A stretch of DNA of 64,000 nucleotides from Engraulis encrasicolus (Eukaryota; Chordata; Actinopteri; Clupeiformes; Engraulidae): assembly GCF_034702125.1 (NCBI RefSeq), contig NC_085869.1:17249044-17313043 (forward strand), in the 5' to 3' direction. This document shows, piece by piece, positions 28,733 to 55,645 of the stretch (positions are counted from its first letter, which is position 1; each line of letters starts with the position of its first letter). The notes beneath the pieces were generated by a model. It made no database searches. It was not told the DNA's origin and worked only from the letters and a program-made list of their open reading frames with translations. A program made the translations under genes and the position numbers.

Positions 28733-31693
28733 GAAATGGAGCTCTTGAGCCTGGATCGCAACAGCGTTGCGCCACCGGATGTCATCTTGTTTTGCTCGTT
28801 GATGGGCAATGTATGTGGAGTGTTCATACAGGCAAGGGTTGTGATGTGAATATGCAGACAGAGTCCTTCTTTGGGGAAAACAAATCCCAAAAAGGCTCCA
28901 TGGTGACATGCCCTTCTCGTCACCATGGTAACTGTGTTTCCAACAGCCGTCGCCTGAGCTCTTGTGCTTATTTCTTTATTTATGTATTCTTATGAGGGCC
29001 CCCTTGGCTGGTGGCTTGCAATCAGTGCTAGTTTGGCTTGCTTGCATGCTTCGCCTTAGCCGTCACACGAGTGTCTCTGTAATTGGTCAGGAGTGAAGCT
29101 TGCGAGGTGATGAGGATTGGCAGGACTCATGATGTCTCACAGATTACGGGGACAGTGCCACCTCCACGTCATATACTGTGTTTTATAGAGGGGCATGTCT
29201 GCACAAGAAAAGGAACAGAACATCTTTCCTTGCACTGCAACTAAATACTGTTTTTGTGTGTGTGTGTTTATTTGCTTATTTGTCCAGACTCCTGAAGAGT
29301 GCAGCCATCTCCCTGCTGGTTGATGCTGCTCAGGGATACTACATCCCCGCAGTTATCCAGACCCAGAGCACGGCACACTGGCTCCACACCCACACACACA
29401 CCCACGGCTCCTCTCCTCCGGAGCCGGTGGCGAAAAGAAAGAGACTGAACCCTACTGAAGGCAGGGGCTGTACTAGTAGTAGTAGTAGTAGTGGTGACCG
29501 TGACCTGCAGAAACTAACGCTGACTGCCGCCTGTGACCTGGCCCCTTTCCTGACCGGCGATTCTGTAAAATGTTCGGTGGTGCTCCATTATGTCCAGGCT
29601 GAAGAAGCGACTGACGAGGGCCCCCCTACCCAGAAGGCCTTTCTGTGTGGCATGGTCTCCCTCAGCATCTCAGATGTGACTCGCGGGTTGTATCATCCTC
29701 TCTTGCTTCAAAGACCTACTGATGGTTCCCAAGGTAATAGCAAGCAACAACATTGTATTCCTCACACAGATTTTCATTTAGAAAATTAGTGTGCAATCAA
29801 AATGGGATTCTTGTTGAGGTGTGCTTCTTGGTGACTTGAGGGATGTGGAGGAATCATTGAGGAATACTGTAGGAAATCATTATTCAATCACTTCAATGAG
29901 CTTTGGATTTTGTGCTGTTCTAATTTGAAAAAGTATTTCCACATGAGAAATGTGAAAACGACTTCAGCCACTGCTAACACCTAACAGTTATACTGCATTA
30001 TTTTAAACTCCTAATACTATTGTTATTTTTTATTCTATTTTAATCATCTAATCCTACTACTATTATCAATATTAATAATTATCATCATCTTTTCTTTCAG
30101 ATGAATTAAGACAGGACCTTCTCAGCCTCTTGGCGTTATTGGAGTCGTGGTCTCTCCAGATCTCCTCCCCGGACCACACCTTGCTTGATGTGGACCAGCT
30201 GCTGCGGGAAGCCTTGGGGTGCGAGACGGTCAAGTCCAGTCCCCAGTACCTGGTGTGCAACCCCACAGGAGCATCTGCATCTGCTGTGATGGTTTTCCAC
30301 TGGCGACAGAAGAGTCCCTTCCTAGGAGAACTGATTGTCTATTGCAGGTCAGAGACTAGCTGTTACAAATTGAGTGAAATTAGGTTGTGACTGCAAGTTT
30401 TCTTCTGTTTCAGACATGTAAAAGTTTTGTCTTTACCTGATGTGTTTTGATGATGTAACTTGCGTATTCATCAGAGAATGAGAACACATGAATGTTGATA
30501 TGTGACATGCTTTTAAATCAGCTGATGTTGAAGTTACACCATCGAAACATTCACATATAACAAATAAAACTAAAACAAAACAAATAAAACAAAAACTTAA
30601 AGGTGCACTATGTAAGACTGTGGCCAGAGTAGGTATTGCAACTCTGCTGCTCATTGAAACTGTGCGGCCTATTGCCAAATTCGATCTTTTCATGAATATT
30701 AATTAATAATAAACCAATATTTACTAATATGACCAAAGGACGGGAAGTTTTGCAGCTAAAAATGCTATTTCTGGAAATTGGTGGCCCATGGAGAAGATCC
30801 CCCTTTTCATTTATGTAAAATGCAATTTTCCCAGTCACAATGAAGAATTAGAAATTAATGATGCTGGTAAGTAGTATTTGTTAAAAAGGTAACATTTGTG
30901 AATGGACAGTGGGAAATCTGGAAATAAACTACTAAAAATATTGCACAGTGCACCTTTTAAGATTTGATTTTGCAGTTAGGCATAATGAGCTTTATACTTC
31001 TATGCTGTAATGCGCTTTTGCTTGTTATTATACTTTTATGCTGTGATATCATGTCTTTATTTGTATGCACAGTATGTCTGTGAGATATCACAACACCATC
31101 TTGGTGTTTTGCAGACATGGTCCACAGACAGTAATACAACAACACAGACAGTAATACAAACCTTTCCCAGCTTGTGAATCTCATGGTGAATTTGACTTAT
31201 GTTGGCTTGCTTTCTTTTCATATCTCTCTCCAGTGGCACGGTGGCTTTGCTTAGATTCCTGCACTCCCTGTGTGGCTTCCTGCCGGCATCCTGTCACGTC
31301 CAGCCCCTGAGGAAGGTGGGAGGATCAGAGGGCCGCGGCGGTCAGGAAGTGGCGCGCTCCCTGGAGAAGGAGGTGCTGGCCCTTCGAGATGGACTGTCGT
31401 CCCTTCTTACCAATGGGCAACAACCGGGCGGGCAGGGGCAGGGGCGGGGCAGTGCAGGGCCAATGGCGCCGACGGCATCTGGATTTGGAGCCCCAGGCGA
31501 ACTGGCAGCTGAGGAGCTCCAGAGGCGCCGAGAGGAGTGGCAGAGGGATATCGAGGGGAGCAACAGGAGGTCGGGCCCCCTAGTGGCCGTGGACCGGTAT
31601 CACATATTGGTCCAGAGAGTTCTACGCGAGCAGTTACAGGTGGATATAGACGTGCTTCTGGATAGGCAGGTCAGGTCTGTGTTTATTCAGTGA
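24282..31693 (+). CDS. fancb: FANCB, Fanconi anemia complementation group B protein (8 coding exons)
   Basis: Coding exons: 24282-25208, 25780-25932, 26049-26144, 26371-26499, 26901-27079, 29288-29733, 30101-30347, 31234-31693. They join in phase to 878 codons plus TGA; the human protein is 859 residues. Conserved stretches include GPTIMWRHEGN, MPNAYGSVV, FENGDLKEVCQLPF, VCAVWKDTFQ followed by VAAHW, DDFVGCGTDQVLL and ERLVVGVSL. FANCB is a scaffold of the Fanconi core complex; with FAAP100 and the E3 ligase FANCL it monoubiquitinates FANCD2-FANCI during repair of DNA interstrand crosslinks in the nucleus. KRKRLNP in exon 6 may be a basic nuclear-localisation patch. A stop TAA precedes the chosen ATG in frame. 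Exon 4 follows a GC-AG intron. Confidence 0.93.
25390..25440 (+). mobile_element. LINE/SINE 3' tail fragment
   Basis: GTAAGTCGCTTTGGATAAAA followed by GTGCCTAGTGTAATGTAATG is the widespread fish retroposon 3' end. Only the tail is recognisable. In FANCB intron after the first coding exon. Confidence 0.65.
25780..25932 (+). CDS. fancb: FANCB coding exon 2
   Basis: Fifty-one codons: VAAHWSGMSSVLVDDFVGCG, TDQVLLVLQD, ending GTVHS. Human equivalent [20 protein letters not shown]. The donor is GTGAGT. Confidence 0.94.
26049..26144 (+). CDS. fancb: FANCB coding exon 3
   Basis: Thirty-two codons: HGYSETSEEFETSDASEG, ending ALESRLQ, an acidic linker. Its donor is AG-GCAAGT, the non-canonical GC type. 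Exon 4 continues in phase. Confidence 0.85.
26145..26370 (+). other. fancb: FANCB GC-AG intron
   Basis: Starts GCAAGT after AG and ends CCTCAG. No GT donor nearby keeps the frame. The GC donor otherwise matches consensus perfectly, as is usual for this class. Confidence 0.8.
26371..26499 (+). CDS. fancb: FANCB coding exon 4
   Basis: Forty-three codons: SGLTLLQDLQRDLDVKDRVL, ending AVSKTEQ. It corresponds to the helical segment [20 protein letters not shown] of the human protein. The donor is GTCATG. Confidence 0.88.
26901..27079 (+). CDS. fancb: FANCB coding exon 5
   Basis: Begins EGLVSLWMEAGGEEEEGEPQ and includes LWQRIMDERLVVGVSL (human IWYRVIDDSLVVGVK). Ends two bases into a codon with a GTAGGT donor. 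Confidence 0.9.
27080..29287 (+). other. FANCB intron 5
   Basis: 2.2 kb without coding signal. Contains a T-rich LINE-like 3' end near 28455-28560 and an (AAT)n run at 28658-28732. Confidence 0.7.
28658..28732. repeat. (AAT)n microsatellite
   Basis: About 25 AAT units; the poly-Ile/Leu open frames crossing it are artefacts. Confidence 0.97.
29288..29733 (+). CDS. fancb: FANCB coding exon 6
   Basis: Begins LLKSAAISLLVDAAQGYY, contains the basic patch AKRKRLNPTE, the repeat-encoded HTHTHTH and SSSSSS tracts, and LTAACDLAPFLTGDSVKCSV (human [20 protein letters not shown]). The donor is GTAATA. Confidence 0.92.
30101..30347 (+). CDS. fancb: FANCB coding exon 7
   Basis: Encodes DELRQDLLSLLALLESWSLQ and FHWRQKSPFLGELIVYC (human FTWKQRTPFEGILIIYS). 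The donor is GTCAGA. Confidence 0.92.
30597..30960. mobile_element. TTAA MITE, family AAGGTGCACTGTG (copy 3)
   Basis: TTAA at 30597-30600 and 30957-30960. Ends AAGGTGCACTATG and CACAGTGCACCTT. In the last FANCB intron. Confidence 0.85.
31234..31693 (+). CDS. fancb: FANCB terminal coding exon
   Basis: Begins GTVALLRFLHSLCGFLP (human QTVMFQCLHNLIRILP), has a Gly/Gln-rich insert (PGGQGQGRGSAG) and ends with a helical tail VQRVLREQLQVDIDVLLDRQ and the stop at 31691-31693. A possible donor just before the stop (CAG-GTCAGG at 31668) leaves a small chance of an alternative last exon; the total length already fits the family. Confidence 0.88.
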
Positions 31694-32185
31694 TGTCTCC
31701 TTGTATGTACCAATGAGATTCAGGGGGATTCACACCACCTGCGACACAAAACCTCCTCCATGTTGTTTCCAGATATACTTTCGCAGGGATTGACAAGTCA
31801 ACCACGGCTGCACTGTTTTTTCAGGCTCATTTGTAGACACGTCTATTCCCCTCATAATGTGTGATGACTTTAGACTGAAACCGCCTTCGTCTGACAGAGG
31901 GCACCCCTCAACGCCCCCAGCCCTCGGGGGAGTCTGCGTGACTGCGGAGCCACACTATAACACGCTGCTGTCTGTTACCGCACCCTCTGCTGAACTTCTC
32001 AAGGGGGTTCACACCTCTAACATTTTGGTGGCATTCGACAGAAACACTCTACGCTCCTGCCCTCCGGCATCTGGAGATGGCTTTTGTCTGTGTATTACGC
32101 GTGTGAAGCCCTGTGGGACTTGCACTGTTCATAACAAGCTCTTGCTCTTTTGGTTCTGTTTTTTGTTTCTGTGTTTTAGAATAAA
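31694..32185 (+). terminator. fancb: FANCB 3' UTR with candidate poly(A) signal
   Basis: No coding frame continues after the stop. An AATAAA hexamer at 32180-32185 is the first good polyadenylation signal, followed by a T-rich stretch. Cleavage site not determinable by eye. Confidence 0.45.
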
Positions 32186-32528
32186 GCTTTTGGCGGTATT
32201 TGCTTTGTATCTTTTGTATCTTCCCTCTGGAAAACGTTCATGATTCTCTCACACCTTATTGATTTTTTTCTCCCCAATTTCCAGGTTAACACCTGCAGGG
32301 AAATAATGTGTCTTTGATGGTGGTCTTCTTACAGAGGACAAAAAGAAACATGCATCAGTAACACATTTTATGTAAGGTACGAATTTCTTTTTTATTTCCA
32401 TACGTCCCGTGGGCTGATATGGAAATAAATATAAATAATAAAATAATATGTATAAATATAAATAATATAAATGAAAAATAAATAAAGAAAGAAATAGATA
32501 ATAATAAAAATAGAAAATATTTAAATAT

Positions 32529-32895
32529 TTAAAGGGACACTGTGCAGGAAATGGTCAAAAAAGGTACTGCAACTATGCTGCTTATTGAAATTGGGCTGCC
32601 TATTGCCAAATTTGATCTTTACATGGAAGTTTACGAAGTATTAAACAAATATTTTCTAGTATGGTCCAAGTACAGTCATTTTAGCAACTAAGAATGGGTA
32701 TTTTTGGAAATTCAAAATGGTGGACCATGGAGAAGATCCCCCTTTTCATGTATGAAAAGTGCAATTTTGTCCAGTCATAATGAATACTTAGAATTTAATG
32801 CTGGTGGTAAGTAATCATGAAAAAGGTAACATTAGTGAATGGGCAGCATGAATCTGGAAATAAACAACTAAAAATCTCACACCGTGTCCCTTTAA
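32529..32895. mobile_element. TTAA MITE, family AAGGTGCACTGTG (copy 4)
   Basis: TTAA at 32529-32532 and 32892-32895. Ends AAGGGACACTGTGC and CACCGTGTCCCTT. Body very close to copy 2 (GGAAATGGTCAAAAAAGGTA in both). Confidence 0.88.
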
Positions 32896-33239
32896 TATAA
32901 AATATAAAAAAATATATAAATATTTTCAGGGAGATGAGCATGTTTGTTGTTGAGTGGGAGAGTTCGCCTGTGTATTTGGACCTGTTCTGCTGAGTTTGCC
33001 TCAGGCTCGGGGGAATGTGGTGTATGAGCCCATGTCATTACTGAGCCAGTAGCTGCTGTGTTTCCATCTGCTCGTGTGGCCCTCTGTCCTGTCCTGCTGG
33101 AGGTCCTCCCGTGCTGTGTCGCCACTGGCTGCTACTGGCCATGCTGCTACTGTGGGTGATGATGGGCTTCACGGGAGACACTGCATCGCTACTGAGGTAT
33201 ACATGAGCAGTTAAATATCTTCATTTCAACTTGTACTCC

Positions 33240-33450
33240 ATTGGCCTCGTTTACAGTACATGATGACTTAAATTCAGAATTAATAATAAATTCTTAGTAA
33301 AACGTAATTACGTTTTGAAAACATCATGTAAACACTACACTTCACACTTCGAAATTAAATGAAAGTGCTACGTAAACTCTTATACTATAAACTATTAAAT
33401 TCTGAGTCATTAGTTTGGAATTAAAAACATCATGTAAACGTGGTCACTGT
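33240..33450. repeat. Dispersed MITE-like repeat (second copy at 42950-43145)
   Basis: Both copies begin TTGGCCTCGTTTACA and end with ATTAAAAA-CATCATGTAAACG-type sequence, with GAATTAAATGAAA-like inner parts. Ends are roughly inverted. Confidence 0.65.
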
Positions 33451-33598
33451 GAGATACTATGATGAGCAGTAGTATGAGACGCTTCACTGTTCTCATTTAG
33501 TCTAGTCTGTACCTGACACTCACATTTCCAACAAAAGAGGGTCACTGGTATTTGATGAAGAGCACTGTATTTCAATTGCATGATGATCTGACATTATC

Positions 33599-33654
33599 CA
33601 CTTAGGGTTTTCTTTTGCCTTCTTCTGTCTTAAGGCAAAAGAAAACCCTAAGTG
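33599..33654. repeat. Perfect 23-bp hairpin
   Basis: The left arm begins CACTTAGGGTTTTCTTTTGC and ends CTT; the right arm is its exact reverse complement after a 10-base loop. Direct repeats GATCTGACATTAT lie on both sides (about 33586 and 33695). Confidence 0.85.
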
Positions 33655-33939
33655 TTTAAGTTAAACAGTTAGACATAATGAACTTAATACATAAGATCTG
33701 ACATTATGTTTGCACTTCATGTTCAGACAAGTTTAATATAATCAGTTATCTACGTAATTTCTGCAATGGCTAAAAGAATGTTTTATGGCAATACATATAA
33801 AGAGGAAGCAAGCAACAATCACAAAATGGCAAATGGGAAGGAGTGTAAAATGGATTAGCCATTTTTGTAAGGCTGAGATCCTCTATCAGTGGATCTCCCC
33901 AAGTTGATTGAAAGACCCTCACCAGACCTAGCACCATTT

Positions 33940-34110
33940 ATGTAGCCCCATAATGCATGCCGTACTGCCTGTGGCATGCTGTAATAGTCATTGAAAAGTT
34001 AACCATCATAGTATAATACAGGGCCTTTAATTATGTACTATGACTTGGTCATTGCCATTCTAGTAACAGCAAATTTATAACGGCGTGTCTTAACTGGTTA
34101 AGCTATTGGG
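33940..34110 (+). repeat. Dispersed repeat, three copies in window
   Basis: Shares TGTAATAGTCATTGAAAAGT and ACTTGGTCATTGCCATTCT with 38545-38715, and in reverse with 15455-15630. Confidence 0.75.
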
Positions 34111-35650
34111 TGGGATCTGGTAGGCCTACATCACGGTCAAGGTTGCAGGGACCATTTGAAACATTGTGCTTTATTCAGTCTTATTTATTGTCACTTGCAT
34201 GAATATATTCTATGGATTGAATATAGCATCATCTGTCTTTGTTTTCTTTCTTCTTTTTTTGCATATATCATAAAAGTTATTGCATGTAAAATGAGGGAAC
34301 TTAAAATGTGATGCCTGGTGTTTCCAAACTATTCCACATTTCATTAACACACTTCCTCGTATTTTGGGCCCACTTAATTTCGATTGCTTCTACAGGATTT
34401 CGTGTAACACCAAGAGAAGAAGAATGTGACATTGGATTAACCAAGCTGAGGAAAGCCAGGTAATTTTGATTTACATCTCCATTCTATTGAAAGAAATATT
34501 TGAATTTATCTTAAGTTTATTTTGATTTAACCGTGAGAAGAAAAGGGTGGATTTTTGTCCGAGTGTTAAGACCTTAATCCATCTTTTCTGATCACCTCTG
34601 CATAAACAGTTCCTTGAATCTGTTGTGTGAACTAAGCACTGATTTAAACCCAGTACGCATCATGTTTAGACACCCTGTATCATATTAAGTGAAATGTGTA
34701 CAAGATAGCACTTCTGTCATCTCAGACTCACTGAACTGAACTCAATCATCTTTTCTCATGGCCTTTTCGCAGAGGCAGTGGAACACCTGAAGGATGATGA
34801 GGGAAAATCAGGAGTCACCCAGCACCCTGCGCCATCTCTAATGGTGGTGAGTATGTAGCAGTGTAACATCCACCAACGTTATACTTTCCTGCTGTGAATT
34901 ACATTGGCATGAGGCAAGAATTATTACATTGGCAGGAAATTATTATGTTGGCCAGGCTATTACGTCTGAAATGCACACTTTTTTTCATTACTTTGGTAGG
35001 AAGTTATTATGTTGGTGGGTGTTACCCTAGCAGTAGGTCTGCACAACTGACAATTGTGACTGTGATTGAAAGAGGATATGTGGTCATGTCAGACCATTCT
35101 TGCACACTGTTAAATTACTCACTTTTGTGGCATGTGCAGCTATTGGGAAGTGACATGCCAATAGGCTTCCAAGCATCCAACCATCCATTAGACGAAAGGT
35201 CTGTGTGCAAGAGAACGCATGTAGTAATTGGCGTTGCCAGTTCTTAATGCTCTTCATGCTCACAGAATGAAGTCAAACATAAACGATTGTTTTTTTTTTT
35301 TGCTGAATTGCAATTGCAATATTTTATTGAGCTCTATTGAACTATGTGGCATAAGGGAGAAATACAACACAGCCTGCATACATATAAATTGTTTTGGTGA
35401 GACTTTAAGTAAGCAGTTGGTAGTGAGGTATTTGGGGTGGAACCTTGAACACCAATAAAAAGCCTTCTACAAGAGAAACTGGAAAAAGAAAACAGCCCAA
35501 ACTACAGTCTGATGGGTAATTACTGCCGGGGTCCGCTTGGGGAGGGTTAAGCGGTTATCTTGTTAAATGGCTGTCGTGTCGGACAGCATCTCATGTCTCG
35601 TCTCACTGAAGGCGTTCTGGCATTTCCCATTCAGATGGTGTCTGTCCAGG

Positions 35651-35808
35651 CAGGCCCGCCGACAGGGGGTGACAAAGGGGTATAATGTCCCGGGCCCAGG
35701 GAGATAGGGGGGCCAGAATTGGGTACCCATTACATTGTATGTATTGGATAGGGGGGGGGCTTTCAGATGACTTTGTCCGGGGCCCAGCAAAAGCTGTCAG
35801 CGTCCCTG
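35651..35808. mobile_element. hAT-type MITE
   Basis: Ends CAGGCCCGCCGACAGGG and GTCAGCGTCCCTG; flanked by TGTCCAGG and TGTGCAGG (one mismatch). 158 bp, G-rich centre. Confidence 0.65.
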
Positions 35809-37301
35809 TGTGCAGGTAAGCGCTCCCTGCAGCAGGGGTGGCAATGGCCAGCTGTGGAGCCCATTATCCGATATTATCCAGCTCCTCATGTCACCTCACG
35901 CCCGTGTCACCAGCGCTGACCCCCCCCTCCACCAGCCCCACTGTGCTGCGACAGGCCAAGTGATTCATTGGCCATGTAAGAGGATCAGACAGCAGGCACT
36001 TTCGCTATCTATCTATCGTTCACTTTTCTCTCACAGACCAGCCTGATTGTTGTCCGTGATGGCTGCGTTTGTAGGCTACATCACGTGTAAGGTTTACTTC
36101 ATGATTCTCACTGAGTACTTGGCTGCAAAATTCAGTAGTGTCTTGTTGATTTTATTTTATTGTTTTTCAGTGTTTGTTTACAAAGATAAATTAATTTCTG
36201 AATTATATGTTAACCCAAAGTGTTACAGTAACTCTCGACATAATACTTTCCACAGGTCACATTCTCTGAAACACTCAGTATTTGTACAACTCATAATTTC
36301 TCCTCATATAATTGGCAATGGGACATAATGCATAGCCTCTGAGAATCATGCTGTGAAAATCACCACAATACAGTCTCTCCATGAAGGATGTGTAGCTTTT
36401 TGCCTATTGGTCAAAATATCCGTAATAAGTGTCTCTAGCATCATTTCTTTCAAAACCAAACTTCTCTTATACAACTGTTTCTGTTGTGAAGCTCATACCA
36501 CTACGGTCCAGTCCAGTGTACCTGACAGATTTGTGAAGATTTTGATTGAGTTAGTGTTTACAAATGGAAGCTTTAAAACACATGCTACAGCAGACAAAAC
36601 TACATTTGTGCATAGAAAATGGAAAAAGAGTCAACATTTTGTCTAAAATGTCACCATATTCACACAACATACTCTGAATAGCAACATTCATACCAACATT
36701 TACTAAAAATAATCTAGTTGTGCTTAAAACATTTCAAAAACATAAATTATATTATATGTACTGTATGTGTTCAAAATAATTACACAAACAAATGAATAAA
36801 TAAATAACTTTCTCACATATTACATCTAAGGCTTTAGGTTTCTAATCAAACGCCATTTAAAGATTCACCAACAGTGTGAATGGAGAAATGTCTGTAAAAA
36901 CACTGTGTAGAAAACGATGTTATAACCCATTAGGAAACCTCCTATTAAAAGTCATCCCTCCTCCATGTCTCCAGACATTCAAACTCCCTGGACAGTGGGT
37001 CATTTGTGCTCTGCGCTACAACATCTTGCCAATATGTCTGCTTTAACATGACCCTTGAAAGGTGTACATCTCCTCAGAAACAGTATGTATTCTGTCCATT
37101 ATCTCAGAGCTCAAACCAAACTTTTTATTCTTCAAAGAATGTGTCGATTCACATCCATTTCAAACCCCTGTGCTGACGTGGAGGGTCCCTCACCTGCCAT
37201 CTCACATGTACAGTTTTCCCTCTTGAAAAACTGACGGCTGATTGCGACACCCGCTTGTGCCCAGATCGTGTCCTTAGTTAGGAGAGCTACTTCTTGTGAA
37301 G

Positions 37302-52997
<15,696 letters not shown>

Positions 52998-52999
52998 TC

Positions 53000-53700
53000 C
53001 TCCCGATGTAGATGTTAAATCACTTATTTAATTCTTCCATATGAAAATGGTGGTAAAACCTCCGGTAGTTTTTTTCGGACCAAAGCGCAAAATGTGTTTA
53101 TGGAGCAGACAAAACGGATGAGCTGTATTCCAATACGAAACATGTTTAAACTAGTGAAACGCAGATTTCCCGGCACCGTTGAACTGTGTGCGATGTTTGC
53201 CAAAACATCTGGTGACTTATTTTCGACCGAGGAATTAAATCTCCACAAAAACCAAAATGCGTAATTGCAGTGAAACAAATAAGTTTAACCTGTACAATGC
53301 CACAGCACAGGACGCAATATTGCCAGTGTTAACCGCCAACGAAGAATGAATGCATATGCGCTACGCCAGTGTGAAAATCACTTCAAGCAGCGAAGCCAAA
53401 TTTCTCCGTGAACTGCACTCTCCTTGAACCTCGTAAGGTGCGCTCCTTGTGGATCCAGTACCGTGGCAGCGGTGGGTGGGAACGGTTTGACTTGCCCACG
53501 GGCGCGGGGAAACGTCACGCATGGTGTAGGCGTGACAAGGTTGACGTATGTTTAGCAATCCACTAGGTGTCAAATCTTGAACCAGTACCGGCAAGTCCAA
53601 TATTTCTAATACCCTCCTTTGGAGAGCTCCAAGTTCCTTTGCGCGCAAGCGCAACCGTTCCAAAGTGGGAGGACGTGGTTTGATTGTCAATATTTTATTT
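53000..53700 (-). promoter_or_regulatory. glra2: GLRA2 5' UTR and probable promoter region
   Basis: Lies immediately upstream of the start codon. The part 53340-53660 is the most CpG-rich patch nearby (for example GGGCGCGGGG at 53500) and has no convincing coding frame. The 109-codon minus-strand open frame here has no recognisable family. No TATA box in a convincing place. Confidence 0.4.
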
Positions 53701-53844
53701 CCTAATAGGCTATGGTAAACCTTGTAGTCGTCTGCTGTCCTAATAATGTATAGTTCAAATATGTTTCTTTTGATACTTGACCAGCAAGTGGGTTATGTTC
53801 CAAATGTGTTTGAACTGTGGTGAATCTTTATGCACCATCCAAAA

Positions 53845-54110
53845 GTAAAATCAAGTCAAATCAAGTTGGATTTATTGTCATTTTCTTATTGTGCACAGAT
53901 CATACAAGGAAATTGAAATTGTATTTCTCTCTATTTCATGTAAAGACATAGACATACAGGACTGTCATTAACAGGACCGACATTAAAGTGCAAAACCAGA
54001 CCAGTAACAGAGTGTAATAAAATAAATAACATTGACTTATCTGCCTGTCAGTCAGTCTGTGTGGATGGGTATTTATAGACAATAATTGTGTAGACTAGGT
54101 TGACATCTAC
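53845..54110 (-). mobile_element. LINE-like 3' end, minus orientation
   Basis: AATCAAGTCAAATCAAGTTG followed by GATTTATTGTCATTTTCTTA is the inverse of the GTGACAATAAA-(GACTT)n tail found elsewhere in the window. Confidence 0.6.
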
Positions 54111-54926
54111 AGTGTACATCCATGGGCGTAGAGCCGATGACAGGATTGTGTGTGTTTGTGTGCGTACGTGAATATAGCAGACACATGTCATTGTCAATAA
54201 ATTGTGACCACTCTAAAAATATCCTGTATGCATGAAAGATTTTCTCCAGTCAACCACAGAGAAATCTACCTCATTAAACACGTTACCCTTCTTTGATAAG
54301 GCTCTGCCTTTCGGCAAGGAAAAAGGGCTGGTGTCCTTGGGTTCTTAGACAGGTGGATTGGTCTAGACACCTTAACATCCACCAAAGGCTGGCTCAGATG
54401 GTCATTAAGTGGCATATGTAATGGCGTTTGAGGCAGTGGAATACGACAATTAGAGTTGAGGGTTGGCCTTCCATGTCATACTGGGTTGTGTGCCCTTTTT
54501 ATTCCTAGTCATGAAAATAGACTTCTTTGTGGTAATTGCCTTCAAAACTCGCCCTTATATTCACCCTGATATATTATTTAAAGATAGACACTCAAATCCA
54601 CCTGAAAGCTCTTTTTTTATCATAAAGCCGTTTTCAGATTAATTGTATAAACAGCCAAGAAATACCGTAAAATCCCAGACTGTTGATGATTTAAAACGCA
54701 TCTAGCGGTCTGGCGGCCACCTGATTTCTATAGTCTTGTGTTTTGATAGCGTACAAGCAGTGAGGGGCTTCTGTTTTTTCTTTGAGGGAAATCTCTGAGC
54801 AAAGGGGAAAAACAACCTCAGCCAACAATCGAAGCATCTTCATCTTCATGAAAATCTTCATCTGTCAATGCCATCTTGCAGATGACTTGCCTATTAGGCC
54901 TGCAAAGGAACTCCGGCTCCCTAAGG
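54111..54926. other. Upstream of GLRA2, no gene seen
   Basis: No coding frame, RNA gene or clear repeat recognised. Confidence 0.6.
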
Positions 54927-55255
54927 GCAGTGGGTAAGCGAAGCGGTTAGGGCGTCAGACTTGTATCCCAAAGGTTGCCGGTTCGACTCCCGAAATGCCA
55001 GGTTGGTGGGGGGAGTAAATCAACCAGTGCTCTCCCCCATCCTCCTCCATGACTGAGGTACCCTGAGTATGGTACCGTCCCGCCGCACTGCTCCCCAGGG
55101 GCGCCATTGAGGGCTGCCTCCTTGCACGGGCCGGTGAGGCATAAATGCAATTTTGTTGTGTGCAGTGTTCACTTGTGTGCTGTGGAGTGCTGTGTCACAA
55201 TGACAATGGGAGTTGGAGTTTCCCAATGGGCTTTCACGCTTTCACTTTCAGTGAG
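54927..55255 (+). mobile_element. tRNA-derived SINE, near full length
   Basis: A tRNA-like head with A-box-like AGCGAAGCGGTTAGGGCGTC and B box GGTTCGACTCCC, followed by the body GTGCTCTCCC...GCTGCCTCCTTGCA shared with 1046-1336. It lacks a proper acceptor stem, so it is not a tRNA gene. Confidence 0.8.
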
Positions 55256-55289
55256 GTATATCCTTTCGGTGAAGTAGTTGTCAGAGGAA

Positions 55290-55645
55290 GCCTTATTGCA
55301 ACTATGCGTCTCATTGAAACTGTGCTGCCTATTGCCAAATTTGATCTTTTTAAGAATATTTATTATTTACTAAGCAATAAAGTAATGTTTACTAGTATGA
55401 CCAAATTACAGGAAGTTTTGCCACAAAAATGTCTATTTCTGGGCATTCAAAATGGTGGACATGGAGGAGAAGCCCCTTGTCATGTGTGAAAAGTCAAAAT
55501 GTCCTGGTCATAAAGAGCACTTAGAATTTGATAGTGATCAAATCAAATGGTTTTGAAGTTATGAAGTTAACATTTATGAATGGCCACTTGGCCAGCATGA
55601 ATTTTAGAAATAAACTGCTATAAATATCAGACAGTGCACCTTTAA
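55290..55645. mobile_element. TTAA MITE, family AAGGTGCACTGTG (copy 5, left end decayed)
   Basis: Right end ACAGTGCACCTTTAA with TTAA at 55642-55645. The body shares AAACTGTGCTGCCTATTGCC with copies 2 and 3. The left end is not recognisable. Confidence 0.7.

Larger units (their letters stand above)
33100..34846 (+). other. Unassigned exon-like segments
   Basis: 33139-33197 encodes MLLLWVMMGFTGDTASLLR up to a GTATAC donor; 34396-34460 follows a TTCTACAG acceptor and ends at GTAATT; 34770-34846 follows TTTTCGCAG and ends at GTGAGT. Joined, the frame closes after a few codons, so a non-coding transcript is more likely than a protein. Confidence 0.25.
32896..37301. other. FANCB-GLRA2 tail-to-tail interval
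   Basis: Holds repeats, exon-like segments at 33100-33197, 34396-34460 and 34770-34846, a perfect hairpin at 33599-33654, and the GLRA2 3' UTR, which must extend left from 37301 on the minus strand. I could not fix its poly(A) site. Confidence 0.6.

Noticed and set aside
31857..32243. Plus-strand open frame after FANCB
   Set aside because: Lies in the FANCB 3' UTR, has no family resemblance and runs across the candidate poly(A) signal.
54927..55000. Possible tRNA gene on the plus strand
   Set aside because: Has A- and B-box-like sequence but no paired acceptor stem, and continues into a SINE body shared with 1046-1336.
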